64,000 nt of DNA from Methylotenera sp. (GCA_021732365.1 JAKFVD010000003.1:100505-164504), one strand, 5' to 3'; shown: positions 38,196 to 48,108, numbered from the stretch's first letter. The notes: generated from the sequence alone by a model not told the origin. Translations and numbers: made by a program.

Positions 38196-39350
38196 ATGCG
38201 TAATTGGTTGCTCCCTGAATATATTGAAGACGTGTTGCCTGCTGAGGCTGCGCGCATCGAATCATTGCGTCGCCAATTGCTGGATTTGTTTAAAGTACAC
38301 GGCTATCAATATATTATTCCGCCAACGCTGGAATATTTAGAGTCTTTGATTACAGGCACGGGTCACGATTTGGATTTAGCTACTTTTAAAGTGGTTGATC
38401 AGCTAACAGGCCGTTTGATGGGTATTCGCGCCGATATGACGCCGCAAGCGGCGCGTATTGATGCGCATATGCTGAATCATCAAGGTGTATCGCGACTGTG
38501 TTACGCAGGTACCGTTTTGCGTACCAAGCCAGATGGCCTTGCGCGCACACGCGAGCCTTTACAGTTAGGTGCAGAATTATTTGGCCATGCAGGAATTGAA
38601 AGCGATATTGAAATTCATCGCTTAATGATTAAAGCTTTACAGGTATTAGGCTTAAAAGAGCTACATATTGATTTTAGCCATGTCGCTATTTTTGAGGCTT
38701 TGGTTAAAGCGGGCAATATCTCTGCTAATTTAGAGCAGGATTTATACACTGCATTGCAAAGCAAAGATAAAGCCAGTGTGGCTTTGTTGGCGCAAAATTT
38801 AGATGCCAATATTAAAAAAGCCTTGATTGATTTAACTGATTTAAATGGCGATGTGACTATGCTGCAAAAAGCTGCACAGCAATTGCCTAAAATTGGTGCG
38901 ATTACTAAAGCATTAGCCGATTTAAGCAGTGTTGCGGCGCAATTAAGTGATCTAAACGTGCATGTTTCGTTTGATTTAAGTGAGCTGCGCGGCTATCACT
39001 ATCATAGTGGCATTGTGTTTGCCGCTTATGCAAAAGGCTATACAGGGCCAATTGCATTAGGTGGTCGCTATGACGAAGTGGGCTTGGTGTTTGGACGTGC
39101 GCGTCCTGCAACAGGTTTTAGTTTGGATTTACGCGGCGCTGTGACGGCATTAGCGCCCGCAACAAGCGCAAAGGCGATTTTAGCGCCCGCAAACGATGAT
39201 AAAGCACTTTTGGGCGCAATTGAAGCATTGCGCGCGCAAGGTCAAATTGTGATACAGGCGCTACCAAACTCCGCTATAGATATGGTTGAGCTCAATTGCG
39301 ACAGGCAATTAATTTATAGTAATAACCAATGGCAAACACAGCCTTTATAA
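38196..39350 (+). CDS. hisZ: ATP phosphoribosyltransferase regulatory subunit HisZ
   Basis: A 384-residue HisRS-paralogue lacking tRNA charging activity, which activates the short form of HisG in histidine synthesis. WLLPEYIEDVLPAEAARIE and the class II motif 2 region (LCYAGTVLRTKPDG) identify it; the histidine A loop is altered to ELRGYHYHSGIVF. The ATG at 38196 (MRNWLLP) matches family starts; an upstream TTG at 38154 would add 14 residues. It precedes purA as in other betaproteobacteria. Confidence 0.94.
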   Translation: MRNWLLPEYIEDVLPAEAARIESLRRQLLDLFKVHGYQYIIPPTLEYLESLITGTGHDLDLATFKVVDQLTGRLMGIRADMTPQAARIDAHMLNHQGVSRLCYAGTVLRTKPDGLARTREPLQLGAELFGHAGIESDIEIHRLMIKALQVLGLKELHIDFSHVAIFEALVKAGNISANLEQDLYTALQSKDKASVALLAQNLDANIKKALIDLTDLNGDVTMLQKAAQQLPKIGAITKALADLSSVAAQLSDLNVHVSFDLSELRGYHYHSGIVFAAYAKGYTGPIALGGRYDEVGLVFGRARPATGFSLDLRGAVTALAPATSAKAILAPANDDKALLGAIEALRAQGQIVIQALPNSAIDMVELNCDRQLIYSNNQWQTQPL

Positions 39351-39408
39351 CCTTATTTGTAATATCCCTATTTATAATTTCAGTCTAAAAAACAGTTAAG
39401 TAAACGTT

Positions 39409-40746
39409 ATGGCGCAAAATACAGTAAAAAATCCTGCTAAAAATGTGGTCGTTATCGGCACGCAATGGGGAGATGAAGGTAAAGGCAAAATCGTTGATTG
39501 GCTGACTGACCATGCGCAAGGTGTTGTACGCTTTCAGGGCGGGCATAATGCAGGCCATACCTTGGTTGTTGGCCAAGGTGATGCGCAGCGCGTGTATAAA
39601 TTGAATCTCGTGCCATCTGGCATTGTGCGCGCTGGCGTCAATTGCTATATCGGCAATGGTGTTGTTTTAGATGCAGGGCATTTGATAGGCGAGATCGCTG
39701 CGTTGGAAAAAGATGGCTTGGAAGTGAAAAGTCGCTTAAAAGTCAGTCCAGGTTGCCCATTGATTTTAAGTCATCATGTGGCGCTGGATACCGCACGTGA
39801 AGCTAAGCGCGCCATTAAAATCGGCACCACTGGCAAAGGCATAGGCCCAACCTATGAAGATAAAGTCGCGCGCAGAGCTTTGCGTGTTTACGATTTATTT
39901 TATCCAGAGCGCTTTGCCGAAAAATTAAAAGAAGTGATGGATTATCACAACTTTGTGTTGACTAATTATCTAGGTTCAAAAGCCGTTGATTTCAATCAAC
40001 AATATGATGCCAGTATGTTACACGCGATTGCATTGAAACCGATGATTGCTGATATTTCAGCTGAACTATATTCGGCAAACGCCAGAGGCGAAAATCTTTT
40101 GTTTGAAGGTGCGCAAGGTACTTTGTTGGATATCGACCATGGTACTTATCCATATGTGACTTCAAGCAACTGTATCGCAGGCCAAGCTTCTGCGGGTACA
40201 GGTGTGGGCGCCAATATGTTGCATTATGTGCTTGGCATTACCAAAGCTTACACAACTAGAGTCGGCGGCGGCCCTTTCCCAAGTGAACTGGATATTGAAA
40301 CAGAAAATTGTCCTGGCTATCAAATGTCTAACAAAGGCCAAGAAATTGGCACCGTGACCAAACGCAAGCGCCGTTGTGGCTGGTTTGATGCTGCTGCATT
40401 GCGCCGCTCTGCGCGAATTAACGGTTTAACTGGCTTATGCATTACTAAACTAGATGTGTTGGACGGTATCGAAAGCTTAGATATTTGCACGGGTTATGAA
40501 TTGGATGGCAAAGTGGTGGATATGTTGCCAGTAGGCGCTGATGATGTGGCGCGTTGCAAACCAATTTACGAAACGGTTGCAGGTTGGAAAGAAAATACCT
40601 TTGGCGTTAAAACCTGGGATGGCTTGCCTAAAAACGCGCAGCATTACCTTAAGCGTTTAGAAGCGCTGTGCGGTGTGCCAATCGCAATTGTATCAACTGG
40701 CCCAGAGCGCGATGAGACGATTATTATTGAGCATCCATTCGCATAA
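39409..40746 (+). CDS. purA: Adenylosuccinate synthetase
   Basis: A 445-residue enzyme of AMP synthesis (IMP + Asp + GTP). The P-loop [11 protein letters not shown], the IMP-loop [13 protein letters not shown] and the C-terminal TRKR-type segment (VTKRKRR) are present. Its stop is immediately followed by the start of the flavoprotein gene, so purA heads or feeds a run of C1-cofactor genes. Confidence 0.98.
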   Translation: MAQNTVKNPAKNVVVIGTQWGDEGKGKIVDWLTDHAQGVVRFQGGHNAGHTLVVGQGDAQRVYKLNLVPSGIVRAGVNCYIGNGVVLDAGHLIGEIAALEKDGLEVKSRLKVSPGCPLILSHHVALDTAREAKRAIKIGTTGKGIGPTYEDKVARRALRVYDLFYPERFAEKLKEVMDYHNFVLTNYLGSKAVDFNQQYDASMLHAIALKPMIADISAELYSANARGENLLFEGAQGTLLDIDHGTYPYVTSSNCIAGQASAGTGVGANMLHYVLGITKAYTTRVGGGPFPSELDIETENCPGYQMSNKGQEIGTVTKRKRRCGWFDAAALRRSARINGLTGLCITKLDVLDGIESLDICTGYELDGKVVDMLPVGADDVARCKPIYETVAGWKENTFGVKTWDGLPKNAQHYLKRLEALCGVPIAIVSTGPERDETIIIEHPFA

Positions 40747-41310
40747 ATGCAAAAGCAGCGATTAGCATGGGCAATAACTGGCTCTGGTCATTATCTACGC
40801 GAATGTCTGGATTATCTACAAACCATTGAAAACGTTGATATTTATTTAAGTAAAGCTGCTGCAGAAATCATCAAGCAATATGGTTTTCAAATGCAATTAG
40901 ACGCAACTGGTCATAAGGTTTATCAAGACAAAACGGCAAGTAGCGTACCCGTAGAATTGTTTTATGAGGGTAAGTATCACACATTAGTGATTGCGCCTGC
41001 TACCTCAAATACCGTAGCCAAAATGGCCTACGGATTCTCTGATTCATTAGTCACCAATTTGTACGCACAAGCAGGCAAGACACGTGTGCCAAGCATTGTG
41101 TTTGCTTGCGATACAGTGCCAGAAGTTGAGAAAGGCGCCATTATTTCGGAAGCCCCACGCGAGCATTTTGTGCAAGTGTTTCCGCGCGGAATTGATTTAG
41201 AAAACGTGAAAAAACTGGCTACATTTGAAAGCACACAAGTAATGGATAGCATCAATATGCTTCAACAAGTGGTTAATGCGCGTATTAAAGCTAATAGTGA
41301 GCATATGTAA
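40747..41310 (+). CDS. Flavoprotein, DmrB-like dihydromethanopterin reductase candidate
   Basis: A 187-residue member of the UbiX/Dfp-type flavoprotein family: AWAITGSGHYLRECLDYL (flavin phosphate loop) and VIAPATSNTVAKMAYGFSDSLVTNL (typical second motif). Bacterial DmrB enzymes of this family reduce dihydromethanopterin to H4MPT with bound FMN. The two following genes and MfnB downstream belong to the same cofactor set, which supports that reading; a related archaeoflavoprotein role cannot be excluded. The start follows the purA stop with no gap. Confidence 0.82.
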   Translation: MQKQRLAWAITGSGHYLRECLDYLQTIENVDIYLSKAAAEIIKQYGFQMQLDATGHKVYQDKTASSVPVELFYEGKYHTLVIAPATSNTVAKMAYGFSDSLVTNLYAQAGKTRVPSIVFACDTVPEVEKGAIISEAPREHFVQVFPRGIDLENVKKLATFESTQVMDSINMLQQVVNARIKANSEHM

Positions 41311-41312
41311 AA

Positions 41313-42758
41313 ATGGCTGAAAAGCTATTATTTGTAACTGGTAAGTTAGCTGAAAAAAGCTTGCATAAAGTGTTGCAAGATATTCAAACGCCATCGGATA
41401 AAAATCCTAAACCCCCGCAATTTAAATACCGCGTAGAGCAAATCGGGGTTTCTGTTGCGGCTTTAATGACGCCTGATTTAATCGCGCGCAGATTAAAAAA
41501 CACGCATGATGCCAACAAAATGATTTTGCCAGGGCTTTGCCAGGGCGATTTAAGCCAATTGCATCGCCAATATGGCATTCCTGTAGAGCGTGGTCCAAAA
41601 GACTTAAAAGACTTGCCACAATACTTTGGTAATCAGGGTGTTGAGCCTGACTTAACCCAATATTCTGTGCAAATTTTTGCAGAAATTGTGGATGCACCTG
41701 ATTTAAGTGTAGATGCCATTGTAGAAAAAGCGCTGCGTTTTCAGGCGCAGGGCGCTAATGTGATTGATTTGGGTTGCTTACCCAGTAAATCTTTCACCCA
41801 TCTAAAAGATTCGATTCAGGCACTTAAAGCTTTAGGTTTAAAAGTGAGCGTTGATTCAATGCGTGCGGATGATCTGTTGCTGGCAGGAAAATCTGGTGCA
41901 GATTACCTGTTAAGTTTGACCGAAAAAACAGTATGGATTGCCGATGAAGTCGCCGCTACGCCAATCTTAATTCCTGCCAAACCGGGCAATATGGCATCTC
42001 TGTATCGTGCCATGGAGCATTGTTTAAAACACAATAAACCGTTTATTGCCGATGCGATTTTAGACCCGATTCATTATGGGTTGGCGGATTCGATTGTGCG
42101 TTATCACAAGCTACGCAAAAAATATCCGCAAATTCAAATCATGATGGGGATTGGCAACTTAACCGAACTGACGGATGCTGATACAACAGGAATTAATGCG
42201 ATTTTGTTTGGCTTAATTAGCGAGTTAAATATTCAGGCCGTACTAGCTACATCGGTCAGCCCACACGCAGTAAATGCAATTGCCGAAGCTGATAATGCAC
42301 GGCGTGTCATGTATCGCGCCAAACTAGATGATAGATTGCCACGTGGTTACAGCAATGGTTTGCTTGGGTTGCATGATAGAAAACCGTTTTCTTATAACAA
42401 ACATGAAATCGGTGATATCGCCGCGCAAATTAAAGACCCTAGTTTTAGGATTATGGTCAGTGAAGCGGGTGTGCATGTTTATAATCGTGATGGTTTGCTG
42501 CAAGATGTAGACCCTTTTGCGTTTTATCCAAATTTGGGTGTACAAAATGATGCTTCGCATGCGTTTTATTTGGGTGTAGAACTTGCTCGCGCGCAAATTG
42601 CATGGCAACTTAAAAAACGTTACGTCCAAGATGAAGCCCTTAATTGGGGTGTTTCAAGTATGGTAGAAAAATTGGATGATAGAAAAAGTCATCGTGAAGC
42701 ATCTTTAAAAGAAAAGCGGCAAAAAAACAATAATAAAGACAATAAACATGATCTTTGA
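41313..42758 (+). CDS. Dihydropteroate-synthase-like protein (DUF6513), H4MPT pathway
   Basis: A 481-residue protein. Residues ~1-140 form an N-terminal domain particular to this family (LLFVTGKLAEKSLHKVL), followed by a TIM-barrel like dihydropteroate synthase (ANVIDLGCLP, LKVSVDSMRADDLLLAGKSGADYLLSLT, MMGIGNLTELTDADTTGINAIL). It occurs with H4MPT genes in methylotrophs and methanogens and is thought to act in pterin assembly; its exact reaction is not established to my knowledge. The last residues are very basic (KEKRQKNNNKDNK). It overlaps the next gene by 11 bases. Confidence 0.85.
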   Translation: MAEKLLFVTGKLAEKSLHKVLQDIQTPSDKNPKPPQFKYRVEQIGVSVAALMTPDLIARRLKNTHDANKMILPGLCQGDLSQLHRQYGIPVERGPKDLKDLPQYFGNQGVEPDLTQYSVQIFAEIVDAPDLSVDAIVEKALRFQAQGANVIDLGCLPSKSFTHLKDSIQALKALGLKVSVDSMRADDLLLAGKSGADYLLSLTEKTVWIADEVAATPILIPAKPGNMASLYRAMEHCLKHNKPFIADAILDPIHYGLADSIVRYHKLRKKYPQIQIMMGIGNLTELTDADTTGINAILFGLISELNIQAVLATSVSPHAVNAIAEADNARRVMYRAKLDDRLPRGYSNGLLGLHDRKPFSYNKHEIGDIAAQIKDPSFRIMVSEAGVHVYNRDGLLQDVDPFAFYPNLGVQNDASHAFYLGVELARAQIAWQLKKRYVQDEALNWGVSSMVEKLDDRKSHREASLKEKRQKNNNKDNKHDL

Positions 42759-43317
42759 AACCATTATTACCAGTAACAATGCAGAGGGTATTACGCATGT
42801 GACACCTTTTGGTGTGCGTCATGAGGGGGAAAATATCTTAATTGCGCCCTATAAACCATCCATCACGTTAGCCAATATATTGACAAGTAAACTTGCGGTG
42901 ATGAACATATGCGATGATGTGCGCGTGTTTGCAGCAGCGTTAACGAATCGACAGGCTTGGCAATTGCAACAAGCCAATCAAATCAAAGGCTTTAGGCTGG
43001 CAGATTGCCTGCAGCATGTGGAATTGGCCTTAGTTGAGGTGCGTGATGATGCGGTGAGGCCACAACTGGTTATGCAAAAAATATATGCAGAGCAACACAA
43101 GCCATTTAATGGTTTTAATCGCGCTCAGGCGGCAGTAATAGAACTGGCTGTTCTGGTGAGTCGCTGGCACATGCTACCGCAAGAAAAAATTCAGGCTGAA
43201 ATGCAATATTTGCAAATCGCCATCGATAAAACCGCAGGTGAGCACGAATTACTAGCGTGGTCTTGGCTGGTAGAAAAAACCAATCAATTTTATGCTGCTT
43301 CAGAAAATCGAGAGTAG
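42748..43317 (+). CDS. DUF447 family protein, H4MPT gene set
   Basis: A 189-residue protein with the DUF447 pattern: ETIITSNNAEGITHVTPFGVRHEGENILIAPYKPS, then a beta-barrel-like core related to flavin-reductase split barrels, and a helical end. The family is tied to H4MPT/methanofuran genes in bacteria and archaea; reaction unknown. It overlaps the preceding gene by 11 bases and the next gene starts two bases after its stop, so the four cofactor genes are tightly coupled. Confidence 0.83.
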   Translation: MIFETIITSNNAEGITHVTPFGVRHEGENILIAPYKPSITLANILTSKLAVMNICDDVRVFAAALTNRQAWQLQQANQIKGFRLADCLQHVELALVEVRDDAVRPQLVMQKIYAEQHKPFNGFNRAQAAVIELAVLVSRWHMLPQEKIQAEMQYLQIAIDKTAGEHELLAWSWLVEKTNQFYAASENRE

Positions 43318-43319
43318 TG

Positions 43320-44099
43320 ATGACGCAGTTGCTAGTTAGTGTTAAAAGTACTGAAGAGGCATTGATTGCATTAGAGGCTGGCGTTGATATTATCGATCTA
43401 AAAGATCCAGCCAACGGTGCTTTGGGCGCTTTAGATTTACTGATAAGTGCCGAAATTGTAGCGATGACGCAGCAATATAATCAGCTTAATGCCATCAATC
43501 AAGGCTATTTACCGCCCATTTTAACGAGTGCCACTGTGGGCGAACATCACCCACATATAGATAGCTTGATGAGCAGTATTTGGGAGCGTGTCAGCATAAA
43601 TGTAGATATTGTTAAGGTAGCAATTTCTACATTTGAAGCAATGCCAAACTGGCAAAACCAGCTTGATTTGCGAAAATTTATTGATGTAAAACCTGATATT
43701 AAAATGGTCGCTGTATTTTTTGCAGATCAAAAAATGGACTTAATGCAGCTTAAGACATTAAAAAATATGGGGTTTTATGGCGCTATGCTAGACACCAGTG
43801 AGAAGCATCAAAACTTACTGGAAGTTTGTACCACGCAGACTTTACAAATGTTTACACAATTCTGTCAAAAAAATGCATTAAAATCAGGATTAGCAGGGTC
43901 TTTAAAGCCACAACATACAGAGCGCTTAACTGCGATTCGTCCTTCCTATATTGGTTTTAGGGGCGGTGTTTGTGAAGCAGACAGGCGCAATAACACTTTA
44001 CTCATGAGTAAAGTGATAGAAGTAAAAAAACTGTTGCAAGAACACAACAAATTCAACGATTTAGCGCGTCAATCCTCAATTTTGGCGTTGCATAGTTAG
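43320..44099 (+). CDS. mfnB: (5-formylfuran-3-yl)methyl phosphate synthase MfnB
   Basis: A 259-residue DUF556/MfnB protein with a TIM-barrel fold. LLVSVKSTEEALIALEAGVDIIDLKDPANGALGAL carries the conserved Lys28 (Schiff-base Lys of the archaeal enzyme), and TSATVGE, VKVAIST and GLAGSLKPQH follow. It condenses two glyceraldehyde 3-phosphate molecules to the furan precursor of methanofuran. The ATG at 43320 is the start; an upstream GTG (43257) lies inside the previous gene. Bacterial use would be for the methylofuran-type cofactor of the Fhc complex. Confidence 0.92.
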   Translation: MTQLLVSVKSTEEALIALEAGVDIIDLKDPANGALGALDLLISAEIVAMTQQYNQLNAINQGYLPPILTSATVGEHHPHIDSLMSSIWERVSINVDIVKVAISTFEAMPNWQNQLDLRKFIDVKPDIKMVAVFFADQKMDLMQLKTLKNMGFYGAMLDTSEKHQNLLEVCTTQTLQMFTQFCQKNALKSGLAGSLKPQHTERLTAIRPSYIGFRGGVCEADRRNNTLLMSKVIEVKKLLQEHNKFNDLARQSSILALHS

Positions 44100-44162
44100 C
44101 ATAGTTTCAGTATAGTAAGTAAGTAGATGTTTGTTTGTAAGTTTTTAACTAGGAGTTTAACA

Positions 44163-45263
44163 ATGAAAAAGAATTTAATCAGTTTAGCTGTTGTAGCCAC
44201 ACTTGGCCTGTCAGCTTTTGCAGTATCTGCCGAAGACATGTACCGTGGTGCTTGGTACGCAGTACCAGGTGTTAGCTATATGAACACTGACAGCGACTTA
44301 GAAGCAGACAATGGCGGCGGTGGCTTTATCGCTATCGGTAAAGAATTAAGCCAAAGCTGGGATATTCAAGGTCGTTTAGGATATAACCGTGCTGATGAAG
44401 ATTTGAACTTAGGTCTTGGCGAAAGCGGCAAATATAAACAAACTACACTTGGTTTAGATGCTTTATATATGTTTAGTCGCGATCAATTCCGTCCATTCTT
44501 ATTGGCTGGTATTGGTGCAGCACGCAACAATCTTGACTACAGAATTCCAGGCAATAGTGTTGATGGTAAAAATACATCATGGTTAGCAGGTTTAGGTTTA
44601 GGTGCACAATACTTAATTAATGACACATTTGGCTTGCAAGCAGACTTGCGTCATCAATGGAGCAGAGCAGAAATTGAAGTAAATGGCGATAGCGAGAGAG
44701 AAACTATTGGTAACACACTGTTAAATATAGGTGGTATTTTCCGCTTTGGCGCACCAGCTCCAGTCGTTGCAGCAGCAGCGCCAGAACCAGCACCAATCGC
44801 AGCAGCGCCAGAACCTATGCCAGAACCCGCTCCAATGGCTGAGCCAGCACCAGCGCCAGTTGCATGTACACCACAAGTTGAAACTATTACATTGCAAGCA
44901 GAAAAACTATTTGGCTTTGATAAAGCTTTATTAGCTGATACAAGTGAAATTGATACGCAAGTAGTGGCAAAAATGAAAGAAAACGCAATTTTTGCATCAG
45001 TTAAAATTGTTGGTCACACTGACAAATTAGGTAGTGAAAAATACAACCAAGGCCTTTCTGAGAGACGTGCTAACCAAGTGCGTGATTACATCATCAGCCA
45101 AGGTATTGACGGTAGCCGTTTAATTGCTGTTGGTAAAGGTGAAGATGCGCCCAAAGTAAATTGTGATGATGTTAAAGGTCGCAAAGCACAAATTGAATGC
45201 TTAGCACCAAATCGTCGCGTTGAAATTGAAGCAACACGTTCTGTAGAAACAGGTTGTAACTAG
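44163..45263 (+). CDS. OmpA-family outer membrane protein
   Basis: A 366-residue protein: signal peptide ending VSA (near residue 23), an eight-strand OmpA-like beta-barrel (GAWYAVPGVSYMNTDSDLEADNGGGGF to the FRFGAPAP end), a Pro/Ala/Glu linker, and a C-terminal peptidoglycan-binding OmpA domain (VKIVGHTDKLGSEKYNQGLSERRANQVRDYI). It tethers the outer membrane to the cell wall. AGGAG precedes the ATG at 44163. Two late Cys pairs are present in the OmpA domain. Strong ribosome site and own terminator suggest high expression. Confidence 0.93.
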   Translation: MKKNLISLAVVATLGLSAFAVSAEDMYRGAWYAVPGVSYMNTDSDLEADNGGGGFIAIGKELSQSWDIQGRLGYNRADEDLNLGLGESGKYKQTTLGLDALYMFSRDQFRPFLLAGIGAARNNLDYRIPGNSVDGKNTSWLAGLGLGAQYLINDTFGLQADLRHQWSRAEIEVNGDSERETIGNTLLNIGGIFRFGAPAPVVAAAAPEPAPIAAAPEPMPEPAPMAEPAPAPVACTPQVETITLQAEKLFGFDKALLADTSEIDTQVVAKMKENAIFASVKIVGHTDKLGSEKYNQGLSERRANQVRDYIISQGIDGSRLIAVGKGEDAPKVNCDDVKGRKAQIECLAPNRRVEIEATRSVETGCN

Positions 45264-45278
45264 TTTTACAGTATGTTT

Positions 45279-45305
45279 AAAAAGCCTCGCAATGCGGGGC
45301 TTTTT
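45279..45305 (+). terminator. Rho-independent terminator of the OmpA-family gene
   Basis: A 12-base-pair stem (AAAAAGCCTCGC with GCGGGGCTTTTT, one G-T pair), three-base loop and a T-run, 15 bases after the stop codon. Confidence 0.93.
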
Positions 45306-45352
45306 TATTGCCTGTGATTTAAAGCCCACCATGATTTTATCGTTATAATAAT

Positions 45353-46702
45353 ATGATGAAACAATCTGTTGATTTAATTCTTGAAACACGCTGGTTAATA
45401 CCGATTATTCCTAAAAATAGCTTGTTACCTTATCAAGCCGTTGTTATTAAATCTGGCGTTATTATTTCGGTTTGCAGTATTGAAGATGCAAAGCAGTTCT
45501 ATCACGCCAATGAAATCATTCAATTGACTGATCATGTGCTAATACCAGGATTTGTCAATTTACACACGCATGCGGCTATGAATTTAATGCGTGGTTTAGC
45601 GGATGATTTGCCGCTGATGCCTTGGTTAGAGCAACATATCTGGCCCACAGAGCAAAAAATGGTATCCCCAAATTTCGTGCATGATGGAACCTTATTGGCT
45701 TGCGCAGAAATGTTGCGAGGTGGAATTACTGCATTTAATGATATGTATTTTTATCCAGAATCTGCTGCTGAAGCCGTTATTCAAGCAGGTATGCGCGCCA
45801 ATTTAGGTTTGGTGGTTTTAGAGTTTGCCACGCAATATGCCAATAATGCTGAAAGCTATATTGATAAAGGTACGCAAGCACGCGATGCTTTAAAAAACGA
45901 GCCATTGATTAGCTTTAGTTTTGCCCCTCACGCGCCGTACACGGTTAGTGATGAAACTTTCACCACTTTAAATACGTTAAGTGCGCAGATTCATATTGGC
46001 TTGCACACCCATCTACACGAAACTGTTGCAGAAATCACGCAAAGTGAGCAACGTTATGGCATGCGGCCAGTGGCGCGTTTGGCCAAGCTGGGCATACTAG
46101 GCGCAACCACCACTTTTGCGCATTGCGTGCATTTAAACCCGATCGAAATACAAATGTTGGCTGAAAATGGATGTAGTATCGCGCATTGCCCAAGCTCCAA
46201 TTTAAAACTGGCAAGTGGCATTGCGCCTATTGCAGAGTATGCAAAACAAGGTATTAATATTGGCTTTGGTACAGACGGAGCGGCTAGCAATAACCGATTA
46301 GATATGTTCACTGAAATGCGACTTGCTGCATTATTGGCAAAAGGCTTAAGTGGTGATGCAACTGCGATATCAGCGCATGAGGCGCTTGAAATGGCAACAA
46401 TAAATGGTGCCAAAGCCTTAGGTATGGACGACAAAATTGGCTCAATTGAAGTAGGTAAATTAGCGGATTTAACAGCCATTAAGTTAGACGACTTTAATAT
46501 GCAGCCATGCTTTGATGCGGCTTCACATTTAGTATACGTGGCTGAGCGTGAGCAGGTAAGCCACGTTTGGGTGAGTGGTGACTTAAAATATCACAAGCCC
46601 AATAACAGCGCTGGCATTTACAGCAATATTGAGCCACAAGAGTTGGTAGATATTATCAGCAGGTGGAAAACCAAACTGGATGCATTTGCGTCTATTAACT
46701 AA
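45353..46702 (+). CDS. mtaD: 5-methylthioadenosine/S-adenosylhomocysteine deaminase
   Basis: A 449-residue amidohydrolase of the TRZ/ATZ family. Metal ligands: HTH at 71-73 (GFVNLHTHAAMNLMRG), HTHLHETV and the Asp of GTDGAASNNRLDM. It deaminates MTA, SAH and adenosine, in the purine/methyl-cycle salvage. The ATG at 45353 or 45356. First gene of mtaD-ubiG-gph, a common betaproteobacterial order. Confidence 0.93.
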   Translation: MMKQSVDLILETRWLIPIIPKNSLLPYQAVVIKSGVIISVCSIEDAKQFYHANEIIQLTDHVLIPGFVNLHTHAAMNLMRGLADDLPLMPWLEQHIWPTEQKMVSPNFVHDGTLLACAEMLRGGITAFNDMYFYPESAAEAVIQAGMRANLGLVVLEFATQYANNAESYIDKGTQARDALKNEPLISFSFAPHAPYTVSDETFTTLNTLSAQIHIGLHTHLHETVAEITQSEQRYGMRPVARLAKLGILGATTTFAHCVHLNPIEIQMLAENGCSIAHCPSSNLKLASGIAPIAEYAKQGINIGFGTDGAASNNRLDMFTEMRLAALLAKGLSGDATAISAHEALEMATINGAKALGMDDKIGSIEVGKLADLTAIKLDDFNMQPCFDAASHLVYVAEREQVSHVWVSGDLKYHKPNNSAGIYSNIEPQELVDIISRWKTKLDAFASIN

Positions 46703-46723
46703 TCATTATAAATAAAGAAAACT

Positions 46724-47419
46724 ATGTCTAATTACGATACAGCTGAATTAAATAAATTTGGTGAATTAGCCCACAAATGGTGGGATAAGACCAGTGAGTT
46801 TAAACCTCTGCACGATATTAATCCCTTACGACTCAATTATATTGACCAAGCGGTTTTGCTAGCAGGTAAAACAGTTTTAGATGTGGGTTGCGGTGGTGGA
46901 ATATTAAGTGAATCCATGGCGCAAAAGGGCGCTACGGTAACTGGCATTGATTTGGGTGAAAAAGCCTTAAAAGTAGCGCAATTACACAGCTTAGAAAGTG
47001 GTATTAATGTGAATTATCGTCTGATTGCGGTTGAGCAATTAGCCAAAGAAGCACCTGCCAGCTTTGACGTGGTGACTTGTCTGGAAATGCTGGAACATGT
47101 GCCTGACCCAGCCAGCGTCGTGCAAGCTTGTGCGCAATTGGTTAAGCCCGGTGGACATGTATTTTTTTCTACCATTAATCGCAACCCTAAAGCTTATTTG
47201 TTTGCGGTTGTTGGTGCAGAATATGTATTAAATATGTTGCCGCGCGGCACGCACGATTACGCTAAATTCCTTAAGCCATCTGAACTTGCTGGCTTTGTTA
47301 GGAATTCAGACTTAACGCTTAAGCACCAAGTTGGCATGAGCTATAACCCCATCACCAAACATTATTGGCTGGATAATGATGTTTCTGTCAATTATATGAT
47401 GCATACAATCAAAGGTTAA
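46724..47419 (+). CDS. ubiG: Bifunctional ubiquinone O-methyltransferase UbiG
   Basis: A 231-residue SAM-dependent methyltransferase with motif [17 protein letters not shown], the acidic [14 protein letters not shown] and post-[17 protein letters not shown]. It performs both O-methylations in ubiquinone synthesis. Twenty-one bases after mtaD; gph starts four bases after its stop. Confidence 0.97.
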   Translation: MSNYDTAELNKFGELAHKWWDKTSEFKPLHDINPLRLNYIDQAVLLAGKTVLDVGCGGGILSESMAQKGATVTGIDLGEKALKVAQLHSLESGINVNYRLIAVEQLAKEAPASFDVVTCLEMLEHVPDPASVVQACAQLVKPGGHVFFSTINRNPKAYLFAVVGAEYVLNMLPRGTHDYAKFLKPSELAGFVRNSDLTLKHQVGMSYNPITKHYWLDNDVSVNYMMHTIKG

Positions 47420-47422
47420 TGC

Positions 47423-48076
47423 TTGATTAACACTATTCTTTTTGATCTGGACGGCACACTTGTCGATACCGCCCCAGATTTAGGTCACGCACTCAATATC
47501 CAACTAATTCGCCATGGCAAACCTGCTTTAAGCGATGCAGCAGTCAGACCTTTTGCTTCGCATGGTTCACGCGGATTAATTGGCTTAGGCTTTGGTATTA
47601 CACCGAATGATGACAATTTTATTGCCATGCGCGATGAGTATTTAAGTATTTACGATACAGTATTTACGCGTAGTCCTGTTTTATTGGATGGCATGGCAGA
47701 TTTGCTGCAAGCAATTGAATGTAAAGGCTTAAAATGGGGAATTGTCACGAATAAACCACGTCGCTTTACACAACCTTTAATCAAAAGTATGGGTTTAGAT
47801 AAACGCGCGGCTTGCGTGGTCAGCGGAGATGATGCGCCCCAGCCAAAGCCTTCACCAGCCACGCTTTTGCTGGCGTGTGAAGAAGTGGATGTTAAGCCTG
47901 AAAATTGTATTTATTTAGGTGACGCAGAGCGCGATGTGCAAGCAGGTAAAGCCGCAGGGATGAAAACCGTGGTGGCTTTATTTGGCTATATTGATGTGAC
48001 AGATAAACCGTATGAATGGGGTGCAAATGCGTTAATCAGTGCACCTATGGATTTATTAGCTATTATAAATGGTTAA
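47423..48076 (+). CDS. gph: Phosphoglycolate phosphatase (HAD family)
   Basis: A 217-residue HAD hydrolase: motif I FDLDGTLVDTAPDLG, motif II IVTNKPRRF, motif III KPSPATLLL and the GDAERDVQAGKAAG segment. It removes phosphoglycolate made by DNA repair. The start is TTG at 47423, directly before the conserved INTILFDLDGT; no other start fits. Convergent with recR. Confidence 0.92.
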   Translation: MINTILFDLDGTLVDTAPDLGHALNIQLIRHGKPALSDAAVRPFASHGSRGLIGLGFGITPNDDNFIAMRDEYLSIYDTVFTRSPVLLDGMADLLQAIECKGLKWGIVTNKPRRFTQPLIKSMGLDKRAACVVSGDDAPQPKPSPATLLLACEEVDVKPENCIYLGDAERDVQAGKAAGMKTVVALFGYIDVTDKPYEWGANALISAPMDLLAIING

Positions 48077-48108
48077 CTTAACACTAAAAAACAGTCAAAT
48101 TTTACCAA

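Noticed and set aside
43257..43319. Longer mfnB start
   Set aside because: It would lie wholly inside the DUF447 gene and precede the conserved MTQLLVSVKS start.
46054..46479. A 141-codon open frame opposite mtaD
   Set aside because: Antisense to a conserved enzyme; no start site or family match.
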